A stretch of DNA of 64,000 bases. Origin: Chloroflexota bacterium (GTDB lineage Bacteria; Chloroflexota; Anaerolineae; UBA4142). Below the pieces are notes generated by a model. The model saw only the letters and a program-made list of their open reading frames with translations. It was not told the DNA's origin and did no database searches. The translations under genes were made by a program, and so were the position numbers. The DNA lies in contig JAMCQI010000015.1 in NCBI GenBank assembly GCA_023381515.1, positions 1-64,000 on the forward strand. The letters are read 5' to 3'. This document shows, in pieces, positions 9,525 to 17,937 of this stretch; positions within the stretch are counted from its first letter, which is position 1; every line of letters starts with the position of its first letter.

Positions 9525-9752
9525 GTTTGATTTCCTTTCGCCTAGAGAGCCCATTCCGTTTGAGGGCCGCCGGCAGAGGGTCTGTCCGCCCGACGAACTG
9601 CCTCTGCTGCCTTGGCCTCACGCACAAACAAGCACCGGCTGCGCAACGCTTGTTCGCGTTGGCAGCCGGTGCTTGGATGATTAGCACTAGATTCCGGAAT
9701 GACGCATTAGGTTTGATTCATCCCGGTCCTTCCATCGTTGCGATTTGCCTTA

Positions 9753-10184
9753 TTATACTCGTCCACCTAGCCCTCGCACCCATCGCAGTCTGCCGATTGC
9801 GCGTTCTACCAACTTCCGATCGGCAGTCCAAAACTCACAACCTTTTCGCTCAGCGACGGCCAAATAGACCGCATCGTAGACCGTCGGTAGGCCGAGGTCT
9901 TTTGCCAACTCCCATGCCCGTTCTCTGTCTTCGGTCGTCGATTCAAATGCGATCGGAAGGCGGAGGGCGAGATGAAACGCAGCCTCTGCCACGTCAGGAG
10001 CCAATTCCTTGCGGACGACCTTGTTCCGCAGCACGCTGTCGATTTCTGCGGCCGCGTACGCCGGGGCGATCAGGTCAACTCCTTCCGTCTTCCATTGTTG
10101 GAGTTGGGCTTCCACGAGCTCACTATCTGACTCGGGCGAAACGAATTTCACAATGAGCCCAGCATCCACGCAGACGTGAGTCAT
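9753..10184 (-). CDS. vapC: VapC-like PIN-domain toxin (ribonuclease)
   Basis: 143 residues, the usual length of a PIN domain. Conserved acidic residues sit in the expected places: D7 (CVDAGLIVK), the AAAEIDS block, YDAVYLAVAE and WTADRKLV. Such proteins cleave RNA (tRNA or rRNA) and are neutralised by a cognate antitoxin. The start overlaps the small upstream gene by 4 nt, the standard toxin-antitoxin arrangement. It probably serves to stabilise the element. Confidence 0.85.
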   Translation of the reverse strand: MTHVCVDAGLIVKFVSPESDSELVEAQLQQWKTEGVDLIAPAYAAAEIDSVLRNKVVRKELAPDVAEAAFHLALRLPIAFESTTEDRERAWELAKDLGLPTVYDAVYLAVAERKGCEFWTADRKLVERAIGRLRWVRGLGGRV

Positions 10185-10444
10185 CGGCGCGCGCGCTCCT
10201 CGCGCAGCCTATGCAGGAGCGGTGTCGAGTCGCGTCCGACGGGTGCGCGGCTCCGGATCTCGCGTGCCTCTTTGATCCAGTCAAAATCCTCGCGTACGGG
10301 CGAAGGAGTCTCGCGCCCTGCCAACCGAGAGTCGACGATTTCGGTAATGAGATTCCGCAATTCCTCTTGGGTCATGTCGCCGATGCGACGGGGCGCTTGG
10401 CGTCTGGTCGTCCGAGACCGTTTCTTGCTAACCGTGCTCGCCAT
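10181..10444 (-). CDS. vapB: Putative antitoxin of the VapBC pair
   Basis: 87 residues. A very basic N terminus (KKRSRTTRRQAPRR) is followed by a short helical stretch (TQEELRNLITEIVDSRLAG) and a C-terminal segment likely to wrap the toxin. It is called as an antitoxin from size, position just upstream of the PIN toxin and the 4-nt ATGA overlap. The sequence itself does not match a familiar AbrB, RHH or Phd fold by eye. Confidence 0.65.
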   Translation of the reverse strand: MASTVSKKRSRTTRRQAPRRIGDMTQEELRNLITEIVDSRLAGRETPSPVREDFDWIKEAREIRSRAPVGRDSTPLLHRLREERARR

Positions 10445-10573
10445 CTTCCGACCCTCCTCTAGGTGCCTGCTACTCGACTATTATACACGCATTTTGCTGT
10501 GTCAGAAACCGTTGGATGACCAGGCCTTTTCCCAGCGAAAGCGGTACCAGGCACACTCGCGCTTGGACCCGCA

Positions 10574-11563
10574 TTACAGCAACCGTTCTTGAACCACATG
10601 TTCTCGCGGGGCGGCCTCGGCGTCTTGCAGCGCTTTGACAATGTGACTCAGGCGTCGCGCCCAGCCGCGCGCTTGGTCCTCACCCTGTGCGGCGGCGATC
10701 ATGTCGGCAATTAAGGCAGTCAATTCAGACAGGGGATCAGGCGGTGCCTCCGCTGCCGTGACCTCTGTCTTGCTATCCTCCTTCGTAAACAAAGCCGCGT
10801 AGTCACCTTTGGGTGCTTCGCGGTCTTTTTCCTCGACCGTCGCCTTTGCCGATTGCGCCAGCCGAATCACGCGTTGGGTATCCACTCGGCGCTTGATCTC
10901 GCGAGACGATAACGCTTTGCCGTCGGCCTGGTGTGGGGACGCCTCTTCAATGTCGGCCAGCACCGTCGCCTGATCTGGGACCGTCAACTTGGCAAAGCCG
11001 CGAGCGTCCGCGAACGAGAGCCGGCGGGTTTCGATCGCGTGCTGCACGCTCGGATGAAGGTCGAGGAGAGCCAGGTGTTGGTAGACATGAGCGCTCTCCT
11101 GTCCCACGAGCGCTGCGATCTCTTCCACCTCAGCTCCTTCTTCGACGAGTCCGCGGTAGCACCGCGCCCGTGTCAGCGGGTCGAGGTCCGTCCGTTCGAT
11201 GTTCTCGATGAGCCCGATTTCAAGGGCAGCGCGTTCATCCGCTATTTCGCACAAGCGGACCGGCACCATGTCGAGACCGGCTCGCCGAGCCGCTTCCAGA
11301 CGACGGCGACCTGCCAGCAGCCTTCCATCCATCGATACGACGAGAGGCTGAAGCACTCCGTGCTCTCGGATGGAGGCGGTCAGCCCATCGACGTCTGCGA
11401 GTCCTCCGAGCCCATTGGGATGCACTCGAATGGCTTCCACGGACATGAGCGCCACCGGGGGCGGTTCCTCCATCGTCGAGAGCGCGAGGCGATGTGCATC
11501 GCCGGTAGCCGGCGGGGGTGGCTGAAAGAGTTCCTGTGTTTTCCAATCTTGGGCCAGGGTCAT
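10574..11563 (-). CDS. parB: ParB/Spo0J-family partition protein (PRTRC ParB type)
   Basis: 329 residues. The N-terminal ParB/sulfiredoxin-like CTPase domain contains GRLLAGRRRLEAARRAG and the box GLIENIERTDLDPLTRARCY. A KorB-type helix-turn-helix follows (EIAALVGQESAHVYQHLALLDL), then a linker and a helical C terminus (residues about 270-320). GGTGAG precedes the ATG. No ParA is seen in the window. PRTRC systems include a ParB of this type, so it probably belongs with the operon upstream (ThiF, A, B, F, C, E). Likely roles are DNA segregation or regulation of the element. Confidence 0.88.
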   Translation of the reverse strand: MTLAQDWKTQELFQPPPPATGDAHRLALSTMEEPPPVALMSVEAIRVHPNGLGGLADVDGLTASIREHGVLQPLVVSMDGRLLAGRRRLEAARRAGLDMVPVRLCEIADERAALEIGLIENIERTDLDPLTRARCYRGLVEEGAEVEEIAALVGQESAHVYQHLALLDLHPSVQHAIETRRLSFADARGFAKLTVPDQATVLADIEEASPHQADGKALSSREIKRRVDTQRVIRLAQSAKATVEEKDREAPKGDYAALFTKEDSKTEVTAAEAPPDPLSELTALIADMIAAAQGEDQARGWARRLSHIVKALQDAEAAPREHVVQERLL

Positions 11564-11620
11564 ACACTCACCTTTCTATTTCCCACCCGCTGAAGCAAGA
11601 GGATGGCAAAGTGGGATGGA

Positions 11621-12715
11621 TTATGGCCGCCCCAAAAAGCGGGCGCTACTCAGCGTCGGGGTCAGCTTGAGCTCGAGGATCTCCTCAAGGATGGGAACAT
11701 AGATTCCCATCATCCGATCCGTTGTCAACCGCACCTCCCGGTCTGCGGTATAGAGGAGAGCGTGATAGACCCGAGGCCCCCCGTAATCGGCGAGGAGTGC
11801 TCCGATGATCGGCTCGAGCTCCTTCGGCGGTACCCACGCCGCTTCGAGTTCGATGATCTTCTCCTCTCGTCCCATGCAGAGGCCGGGCACATCAACGCGC
11901 CAGGCAGGAGCGAAATCCTCCGGCCGCAGGAAGAACGAGACGATGGCGGGCATCGCGGCGACCGGACTCCCAGGCTCCAGGAGACCCCGACTGGAACCGG
12001 CTGTGAAGGACCGCGTCCCGAGGAGAACCGGCGTTGAGAATCCGGCTTTCTGCTCCGTCCAGCGGTAGACAATCTCGCTGTCTGGAATTCCCAGATGCTC
12101 TTCATCTGGAATCCCAGCCTCCTTCTGGAGGAGATAGGAGAGCAGGCTTTCCCGACTCGATTTTGCGATCGAGACCACGCGGCACTGAGAGTCGCAGGCG
12201 TCGAAGAGATGCGCGTAATCCTCCACGAGTTGCTGCGTGAGGTCTGGCAGTCCTTCGGCGCGTAGCGGATAGAGCTGTGGGAGTCCGCTGTAGAGGGCAC
12301 CATCGAGGAGGAGCATGCCTCCACCCCCGAGCTGCTGGATGTGCTTGGCCGCGAGATGGACCTCCAGCCGTTGCAGGAAGAGGTCGGCAAAGCGGTCAGC
12401 GGTGGCCCGGGGGACGCCTCCTCGGACCACCTCGATATCGACCAACGCTTCATCCACGTCTTCTCCGAGAACGAGAGCTTGAGCGACGAGGAGCAGGCTG
12501 CCATTGGCGAGTTCCAGACGCCGTGAGCCGCCATCCACTGCGAGGGCCATGGGACAGCGCCTGCGTTCGCGCGGCAGCGGGTGCCAGTGTCCTCCTTCTC
12601 GGAACTGGCGGTACAGGCTCTCTTCATCGCCGTGGTACTCGCCGGCGAAGAGGCGGCGCAGTTCGGTCTGCTTCTGCGTCGCCGTCCGTTCGAGGGGAAC
12701 GATGAAGTTGGCCAC
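11621..12715 (-). CDS. NurA-domain nuclease-like protein
   Basis: 364 residues. An AVDGGSRRLELANG motif (the D.S active-site loop of NurA), an internal LLLDGALY block and VVSIAKSSRESLLSYLL fit the NurA fold. NurA enzymes are Mn-dependent 5'-3' nucleases that work with the HerA translocase in DNA end processing. No HerA partner is visible in this window. The ATG lies just downstream of a gene-poor stretch after the small 12799 gene. The family call is made by motif pattern only. Confidence 0.65.
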   Translation of the reverse strand: MANFIVPLERTATQKQTELRRLFAGEYHGDEESLYRQFREGGHWHPLPRERRRCPMALAVDGGSRRLELANGSLLLVAQALVLGEDVDEALVDIEVVRGGVPRATADRFADLFLQRLEVHLAAKHIQQLGGGGMLLLDGALYSGLPQLYPLRAEGLPDLTQQLVEDYAHLFDACDSQCRVVSIAKSSRESLLSYLLQKEAGIPDEEHLGIPDSEIVYRWTEQKAGFSTPVLLGTRSFTAGSSRGLLEPGSPVAAMPAIVSFFLRPEDFAPAWRVDVPGLCMGREEKIIELEAAWVPPKELEPIIGALLADYGGPRVYHALLYTADREVRLTTDRMMGIYVPILEEILELKLTPTLSSARFLGRP

Positions 12716-12798
12716 TGATCAGGAGAGAGCCACAGTGAAGCGGCGAGGGCGAGCCAGGCGAAGTCGCCGGCGAGTTGTGAAGTAAGGGCTGTGCTTGT

Positions 12799-13062
12799 TC
12801 ATGTTCCTCCGCTTTGTCCGAACCCTTCGCCTTTCGGGGAATTGCTTTCGCGCGAGATCTCCACAGCGTAAAACACGGGAATGTAACCACCCGACAGGGC
12901 CGCTTCCAGTTCGCGGGCCGAATCCTCGTCCAGCTGAATGTCGGCCATGAAGACAGTGCCAGAATGGAAATCCCCCATGGAGAGTTCCACCCCTTTTTCC
13001 GTGTGGTAGATCGATTTGCGGTTCTTGCCGCGCCAATCATCGAAGACAAGGGCAATCTGCAT
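12799..13062 (-). CDS. Small hypothetical protein between clamp and NurA genes
   Basis: 87 residues: a short beta-rich domain (MQIALVFDDWRGKNRKSIYHT ... FHSGTVFMADIQLDEDSARELEAAL ... PVFYAVEI). AGGAGC precedes the ATG. It resembles a small phage/plasmid-type protein, but no family is recognised. Same strand and operon as the sliding clamp. Confidence 0.6.
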   Translation of the reverse strand: MQIALVFDDWRGKNRKSIYHTEKGVELSMGDFHSGTVFMADIQLDEDSARELEAALSGGYIPVFYAVEISRESNSPKGEGFGQSGGT

Positions 13063-13125
13063 TTGGCTCCTTTCGCGTGCTTGCGGCGAGGGCTTGAATC
13101 ACCGCACCCCCTTGCGAAGCGTCGT

Positions 13126-14334
13126 TTACTTGGCCGCTTCCTGGATAGGCTCTTTCTCGGCTTCTTCTTTTTTCCCTTTGGAGGCGGCCCGAGTCTCGAC
13201 GAGGGGCATCATCACGTGGAGGAACTCGTCTTCGCCGACCGAGCGCATCACGATGGGGGCGGGATCCGGCTCACGCTTCAAGAATTCAATCGCGAGCTGC
13301 GGAGAGCTGACATGTTCCAGCAGCTGCAAGAGGAAGGGAGCTTGCAGCGAAACATGGAAGCTCTCTCCTTCGACGGCCGCATCCACTTCGCCCACCCCAT
13401 CTCCGCGTTCCGCATGCGCCCCCAGGACGATAACCCGGCCGTGCTTGGCGTCCGCTTCCAGGCGAATGCCGTTGTGCGTGCCGTTCTTGTCGACAAACAC
13501 GCTAATCGTCTTCACCGCACTCATGAGCTCGCCCGTCGTGACAACGGCTCGGGAGGAGTGCTCTGGAGGTAGGATGCGTTCGAAATCGGGGAACCGCCCG
13601 TCAATGAGCGCAGCGGTCACTTCGATATTGGTGAGCGTAAGGCTGACCCGGGTCCGGTTCTCATTCACGCTGATTTCTACCGGCTCGGCCTGATCCCCGA
13701 GCACTCGGGAGACTTCCTGGAGGGCTTTCGCAGGGATGACTGCTTTGAAGGGCTCCACGGCATCGGTGAGAACGGCCTTTTGCAGCGAGAGCCGGAAGCC
13801 ATCGGCCGAGGCGAGCGTGACTTGCTTGCCGTTGAACTCGGCCAGTACACCCATGAGGATAGACCGGGAGTCTTCCGTTGCAGCGGCAAAAGCGGCCCGG
13901 TCCAGGAGTTCCCGCAGTCCCTTCGCCTGGAGGGAGGCTTTGAACATCGGCTTGCCACCGCCCATCGCCGGGAATTCCTGGGCGTCGATTCCTTTCACAT
14001 TGGCATTCTGGTATCCACACTTGAGTCCCAGCGTCTGTGTCTTGTCATTGAGCAGCATCCCAATGCGTTCGGTCGGCAGAGCACTCACAAAGTCAGCGGT
14101 GACTCGGGCCGGGACGGCAATGGCTCCCGGCTCTTCGATGATCGCGGCAATCCAATAGCTGATCCCTACATCCAGATTCGTCGCCGCCAGACGCATTTTG
14201 CCTTCACCCGCTGCCACTTCACGAGCGTCGAGGAGCACATGGGTGAGGATGGGAAGCGAAGATTTCGACGAGACCGCACGGCTCGCCACCGCCAGTCCTT
14301 TGGATAGATTTTCCTGAAGGCACGAGATTCTCAT
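13126..14334 (-). CDS. dnaN: DNA polymerase III beta sliding clamp homologue
   Basis: 402 residues in three repeated clamp domains. It begins MRISCLQENLSKGLAVASRAV, with VSSKSSLPILTHVLLDA and later VIPAKALQEVSRVL, NENRTRVSLTLTNIEVTAALIDGRFPDFERIL. The C terminus is extended by about 30 charged residues beyond the usual MPL... end (MMPLVETRAASKGKKEEAEKE). A ring-shaped processivity factor. A clamp on an accessory element suggests it recruits the replisome for its own replication. It directly follows the ThiF gene (about 18 nt). Confidence 0.93.
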   Translation of the reverse strand: MRISCLQENLSKGLAVASRAVSSKSSLPILTHVLLDAREVAAGEGKMRLAATNLDVGISYWIAAIIEEPGAIAVPARVTADFVSALPTERIGMLLNDKTQTLGLKCGYQNANVKGIDAQEFPAMGGGKPMFKASLQAKGLRELLDRAAFAAATEDSRSILMGVLAEFNGKQVTLASADGFRLSLQKAVLTDAVEPFKAVIPAKALQEVSRVLGDQAEPVEISVNENRTRVSLTLTNIEVTAALIDGRFPDFERILPPEHSSRAVVTTGELMSAVKTISVFVDKNGTHNGIRLEADAKHGRVIVLGAHAERGDGVGEVDAAVEGESFHVSLQAPFLLQLLEHVSSPQLAIEFLKREPDPAPIVMRSVGEDEFLHVMMPLVETRAASKGKKEEAEKEPIQEAAK

Positions 14335-14352
14335 AGACCTCCTAATATTCGT

Positions 14353-15354
14353 TCAATTGGTTGGAGTTCGATGCGCCTGGTTCCCTTTTCGCTTTGGAGA
14401 TGCGCGTGGTTCGAACCAGTCCGCTGTTTTGCCCATGGAATCGGCGACCGCTTCCGGCGTGATGAACCGGGAGCGCACGGTCAGGGCTTCCAGGTTGCAG
14501 TAACTGGCAAAGGTGGTTAGCCCTTTGGGATCGGTGAACATGCGCCACAGATACGTGGCGGCGATATTCGCCACCATCGCATTGATGGATGGAGACTGAT
14601 CGCCCGTGACCAGCATCTGAGCACAGGACGCGGCCGGCTCTGCCTCTTTTGCTTTCACCTCACTCAGACGAGGCTCTAGGAGATCGGGGTGCTGCAGATG
14701 GGGTGCCGGCAACTGAATGCAGAAGGTAGATTTCGGAAAGTGCGGAAACGCGGAGCGGAGCATTTTGACATTGCTCGTCGAACCCAGAAGCACCTGGCCT
14801 GTATTCTCTCCATTGCCGCAATCGAGCCAGAAGAGATGGGGAACCGGCAGCGAGTCGCCGCTCGACCATCCTCCGCTCCACCCATAGGGGCTGTGATCGA
14901 ACGCCTCTGCAATTGACTTGCGAGCAGCGGCATTATCCACACAGCCGATGAGTACTCCGACATCGCCATACGCGAGCCCCACCATCTTTTTGTCGAAGCG
15001 GGCCTTATGGACTCGGATCTCGGTGCCCCAGGCAGGTCCGAGCCTCAGCGCCAGCGTCTCGGCTTTGCTCGCGCCGATCTCGGCGTCAGAGAAGTTCTGT
15101 CGAAATACATTCTTCGGCTCGACCATATCGGGATCGATGAAGGTGACCTGCACATTCATTCGGTTGGCTTCACGCAGAAAACGGGCGAGCCGGACGACGT
15201 GAGGAGCGAGCCAACTCCCTGTTCCTCCCATCCCGATCAGGTACAATCTGAGGAGGTGTATCCCGGGTGCAACGAGCTTGAGCGGGACGGCCTTTAGGTG
15301 CGAGAGATCCATGCGGTTCGATGCAGGTATCAAGTTGCCTTGCACCGCAACCAT
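14353..15354 (-). CDS. PRTRC ThiF-family protein (E1-like adenylating enzyme)
   Basis: 333 residues. A Rossmann nucleotide loop GMGGTG (41-46), FIDPDMVEPKNVFRQNF (73-89, Mg/ATP and arginine-finger residues) and CVDNAAAR (138-145) are the E1/ThiF/MoeB core. A cysteine in AASCAQML (Cys244) is where E1-like enzymes carry the thioester. E1 enzymes adenylate the C terminus of a ubiquitin-like protein; the candidate partner is the gene at 17498. The start overlaps the JAMM gene by 25 nt. An internal ATG at 15312 is also possible. Confidence 0.88.
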   Translation of the reverse strand: MVAVQGNLIPASNRMDLSHLKAVPLKLVAPGIHLLRLYLIGMGGTGSWLAPHVVRLARFLREANRMNVQVTFIDPDMVEPKNVFRQNFSDAEIGASKAETLALRLGPAWGTEIRVHKARFDKKMVGLAYGDVGVLIGCVDNAAARKSIAEAFDHSPYGWSGGWSSGDSLPVPHLFWLDCGNGENTGQVLLGSTSNVKMLRSAFPHFPKSTFCIQLPAPHLQHPDLLEPRLSEVKAKEAEPAASCAQMLVTGDQSPSINAMVANIAATYLWRMFTDPKGLTTFASYCNLEALTVRSRFITPEAVADSMGKTADWFEPRASPKRKGNQAHRTPTN

Positions 15355-15998
15355 CGGAGGTCCGTCGCTTCCTCGATCGCTTTGGCATCGTAGATTTCAT
15401 CGGGGAGGTCGAAAATCTCTCTGGCGGGGATTCCCCAGCGATAACCGTACAGTCCCACACGTACCTTCAGCTTGGGTAACTTCGCTACGTGACCTACGAC
15501 GGCGTAGAGCCGGAAACCCATTTCGTCGTCATCATCGGCCGAGGAAAACTGCGTCTCCAGCTCCGCATGCGAGTGGAGTTCCAGGAGCGCATGCGCGTAC
15601 GAGGATGATAGAGAGTCATCGAGCGGCCGGACACTGGCTGCCCTCTGCATCTGTTGAGGCATCTCCATGTGCCAGTGGCTCATTTCGTCCACCCACAGAT
15701 GAAAGAGGCTCTCTATCAGAAAGCCGTGATGATCGCGTGCCCTCCGCGCTTGCTCAAGACAGCTGAGAAGCACACTCTCAGGCACACGCGGTACCCGCAG
15801 CTCGACGTGCGCTTCCAACGCTACAAGTCCGCGTGCATCGAAGGAGGCAACCGGCAAGAGCACGGATAGCTCACGCCTTTGCGCTCGCACAAAGAGGCCG
15901 TTGCCGGCAAGGATGTATTCGTACAGGCCGGCATCGATCGGGGGGAGAGGAATTCCCTCAGAAGCGATACGGTATTGAACCAGTGGAGCGCTGCTCAT
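15330..15998 (-). CDS. PRTRC protein A, JAMM/JAB-type metallopeptidase
   Basis: 222 residues. A complete JAMM zinc motif is visible: H142-S-H144, seven residues, S152, D155 (HSHAELETQFSSADD). Glu residues upstream (IESLFHLWVDE) could supply the catalytic acid. JAMM peptidases remove ubiquitin-like proteins or trim their C termini. Start overlaps protein B by 4 nt (ATGA), and the end overlaps ThiF. Its expected role is to process or remove the ubiquitin-like protein of this operon. Confidence 0.87.
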   Translation of the reverse strand: MSSAPLVQYRIASEGIPLPPIDAGLYEYILAGNGLFVRAQRRELSVLLPVASFDARGLVALEAHVELRVPRVPESVLLSCLEQARRARDHHGFLIESLFHLWVDEMSHWHMEMPQQMQRAASVRPLDDSLSSSYAHALLELHSHAELETQFSSADDDDEMGFRLYAVVGHVAKLPKLKVRVGLYGYRWGIPAREIFDLPDEIYDAKAIEEATDLRWLRCKAT

Positions 15999-16699
15999 CC
16001 TCGAATCCCCCTCACGATGCCATCGATCATTTGACTCGCCGTCTCACGAAGAGGCACGAGGTCGCGGAGAGGGTAGCGACGTCGATTCGCTTGCGCCATT
16101 GTCTCCAGTTGCTTGCGTACATCCTCCGGGAACGCCTTTGATTTGCCGTTGACCGAGTGGTTGGAGAATGGACTCGCCAGGAAGAGGTTCCATGCTTCGC
16201 CGATCGTCTTCGTCGAAGCTCGCGGGAGAACGTTCGGACCGAAACAGATGGCGCCGTTCCCCTCGATGTTCGGAAGCGGCGCCGCGAAGAGAGGGGAATT
16301 CGCATTCAGCGCGCGGTCGGTGAAAGCCCACAGATAGTGCTTTTGAGAGTATCCAAAGAACGCAAGGGCCGGCATGGCGACCCGCAGAGTGACTGTTTCA
16401 TTCCCCTGATCGGTCGTGAAGGTGAAGGAGTACTGCTTCGGTCGATGCGTCATCAGGAGCCATTCCCCGAGTCGCCCCATTCCCCAGCGGCGCACGTTGC
16501 TAGGAAGCCAACCGGTATCGATCGCTTCGTGAGCGAACGCGGTGCGCACCGCCGCGGGAGAGACGAACTTGTAGGCCGTCGCACCGGCCTGGTCGCGGTA
16601 GCGGAAGAGATACTGATCTCCGGTAATGACCAGCAGGGATGCAGTCTCATCCGGAGACATGGGGGTGAGGCGGGACAGATCAATCGGATGGGAAACCAT
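15995..16699 (-). CDS. PRTRC protein B, E2-like (Prok-E2 family D)
   Basis: 234 residues. The signature LPN.EGNGAICFG (142-154) with Cys152 corresponds to the E2-like active-site block of this family. The rest is a compact alpha/beta domain (FVSPAAVRTAF...GWLPSNVRRWG) and a helical tail. E2-like proteins receive the ubiquitin-like protein from the E1 enzyme on this cysteine. The gene starts one nucleotide after the stop of protein F and overlaps protein A. The family assignment is from motif and gene order. Confidence 0.82.
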   Translation of the reverse strand: MVSHPIDLSRLTPMSPDETASLLVITGDQYLFRYRDQAGATAYKFVSPAAVRTAFAHEAIDTGWLPSNVRRWGMGRLGEWLLMTHRPKQYSFTFTTDQGNETVTLRVAMPALAFFGYSQKHYLWAFTDRALNANSPLFAAPLPNIEGNGAICFGPNVLPRASTKTIGEAWNLFLASPFSNHSVNGKSKAFPEDVRKQLETMAQANRRRYPLRDLVPLRETASQMIDGIVRGIRG

Positions 16700-17491
16700 T
16701 CACACCGTGATCCTTTCGGTCTTGATGCACGCATTCCAAAATCGCACGAGCTGCGCCAGCCAGTAGCGAGGGTGCCGTTCCATTCGCTGGATGAGCACGT
16801 CGAGCTTCTGGATGAACTTCTGAGCCTGCCGCCACTCTTTGGCGAGATACCGGATGTCCTCCTCTCTCCAAGCGAAATCATCAATCTCTATCTCCTGGTC
16901 CGCGTCGAACCACAAGTTGCCGGTATCGTGCGAGACGAAACGGATGAGGAGCGGTAGGTGAGCTTTCAGCCCCCCTGCCTGGCGGCACCCCCTTTCAAAC
17001 TTGCGCCAGTCGAGGGCGCCCCGCCGGGGCCGCAGGTTCGGTGGCAACCATGCTTCCCAATCCGGTGAGGGCTCGTCCATAAAAAGCATCATAGCAGCAC
17101 GGATGGGAAGCTTGAGGGATTCGGCATCCTCATAGTCCACTCCCTGCGGGTAGATCGGAATCATGTTGAAGCGGCCGTCTTCGAAGAAGAGGCCCGGGAG
17201 CGGAAAGAGGTGCCGGTCTACGAGCATCATGAATTCCTGCTCCTTCGCTGAATAGCCGCTCTCCCCATCTCTCGATACCGGGATCTCGGCACTCGCGCTG
17301 GAACGGGAGTATTCGCGCGGAAAGTACTTGCGATAGAGCCGGAGGATCTGTCCTGTGTTGACGAGATTCGCCAGTTGCTCGATCGCTTCGTGAGCGGAGA
17401 GGAAGCGGATACGTTTGAGTTGAGCGAGAGCTGTTGTCGCGGAGGCTGGCTGGTAGTGGCTTGGATTGAGCGGCTTGTTAGCCATCCCCAT
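16700..17491 (-). CDS. Probable PRTRC protein F
   Basis: 263 residues, soluble, rich in Trp, Tyr and Arg. Blocks such as QEFMMLVDRHLFPLPGLFFEDGRFNMIPIYPQG are visible. I do not recognise a fold. The name is proposed from its place between the C (ubiquitin-like) and B (E2-like) genes, the position of protein F in PRTRC operons. The next gene begins immediately after its stop, so it is translationally coupled. Confidence 0.55.
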   Translation of the reverse strand: MGMANKPLNPSHYQPASATTALAQLKRIRFLSAHEAIEQLANLVNTGQILRLYRKYFPREYSRSSASAEIPVSRDGESGYSAKEQEFMMLVDRHLFPLPGLFFEDGRFNMIPIYPQGVDYEDAESLKLPIRAAMMLFMDEPSPDWEAWLPPNLRPRRGALDWRKFERGCRQAGGLKAHLPLLIRFVSHDTGNLWFDADQEIEIDDFAWREEDIRYLAKEWRQAQKFIQKLDVLIQRMERHPRYWLAQLVRFWNACIKTERITV

Positions 17492-17497
17492 GAGCGG

Positions 17498-17926
17498 CTA
17501 AAAGCCGAGAGTGACGAGCGAGGCAGGAACCGGAGCACACTCGGCAAGGTAGGCGAGAGACTTATGGATGGTTTCGATCTCGCGTTCTCCCGCCTGAATG
17601 GCGTTCGCAATCGCAGGCTGCCATTCGATCATGGCTCCCGGATCATCCAACTTCGCCTCTTGCTGCAGCTTCGTCCATAAGTCAATTGCCGGGTTTCTCT
17701 CTTCGAGTGCTGCGATGAGCGCATCCGTCAAACTTCCGGCCGAGCCTTTCGTGTCCGCCCGCTTGATGATGGTGACGACCGTGTTTCCAGCTTCCTCTTT
17801 GCGCTGGATCTGCGCATTCACGATCCAGGGCACAAAGGGCGCGAGGGCCGCCCGCACGAGCTCGTCTTTCGCCCCGATCTCATCGGGGAGTGGGAAATTC
17901 TGTCCGTCGATTACGACCTCTATCAT
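17498..17926 (-). CDS. PRTRC protein C-like ubiquitin-fold protein with C-terminal extension
   Basis: 142 residues. Residues 1-61 read beta-strand (IEVVIDGQNFPLP), helix (KDELVRAALAPFVPWIV), beta-hairpin (QIQRKEEAGNTVVTIIKR) and end in DTKG, the layout of the short ubiquitin-like PRTRC protein C. Family members as I recall them are only about 70 residues long; here an 80-residue helical tail follows the glycine (GSAGSLTDALIAALEERN...). The strong AGGAGG site overlaps the preceding stop. It is the candidate substrate of the operon's E1, E2 and JAMM enzymes; whether the tail is cut off is unknown. Confidence 0.7.
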   Translation of the reverse strand: MIEVVIDGQNFPLPDEIGAKDELVRAALAPFVPWIVNAQIQRKEEAGNTVVTIIKRADTKGSAGSLTDALIAALEERNPAIDLWTKLQQEAKLDDPGAMIEWQPAIANAIQAGEREIETIHKSLAYLAECAPVPASLVTLGF

Positions 17927-17937
17927 TCTCTCTCCTC

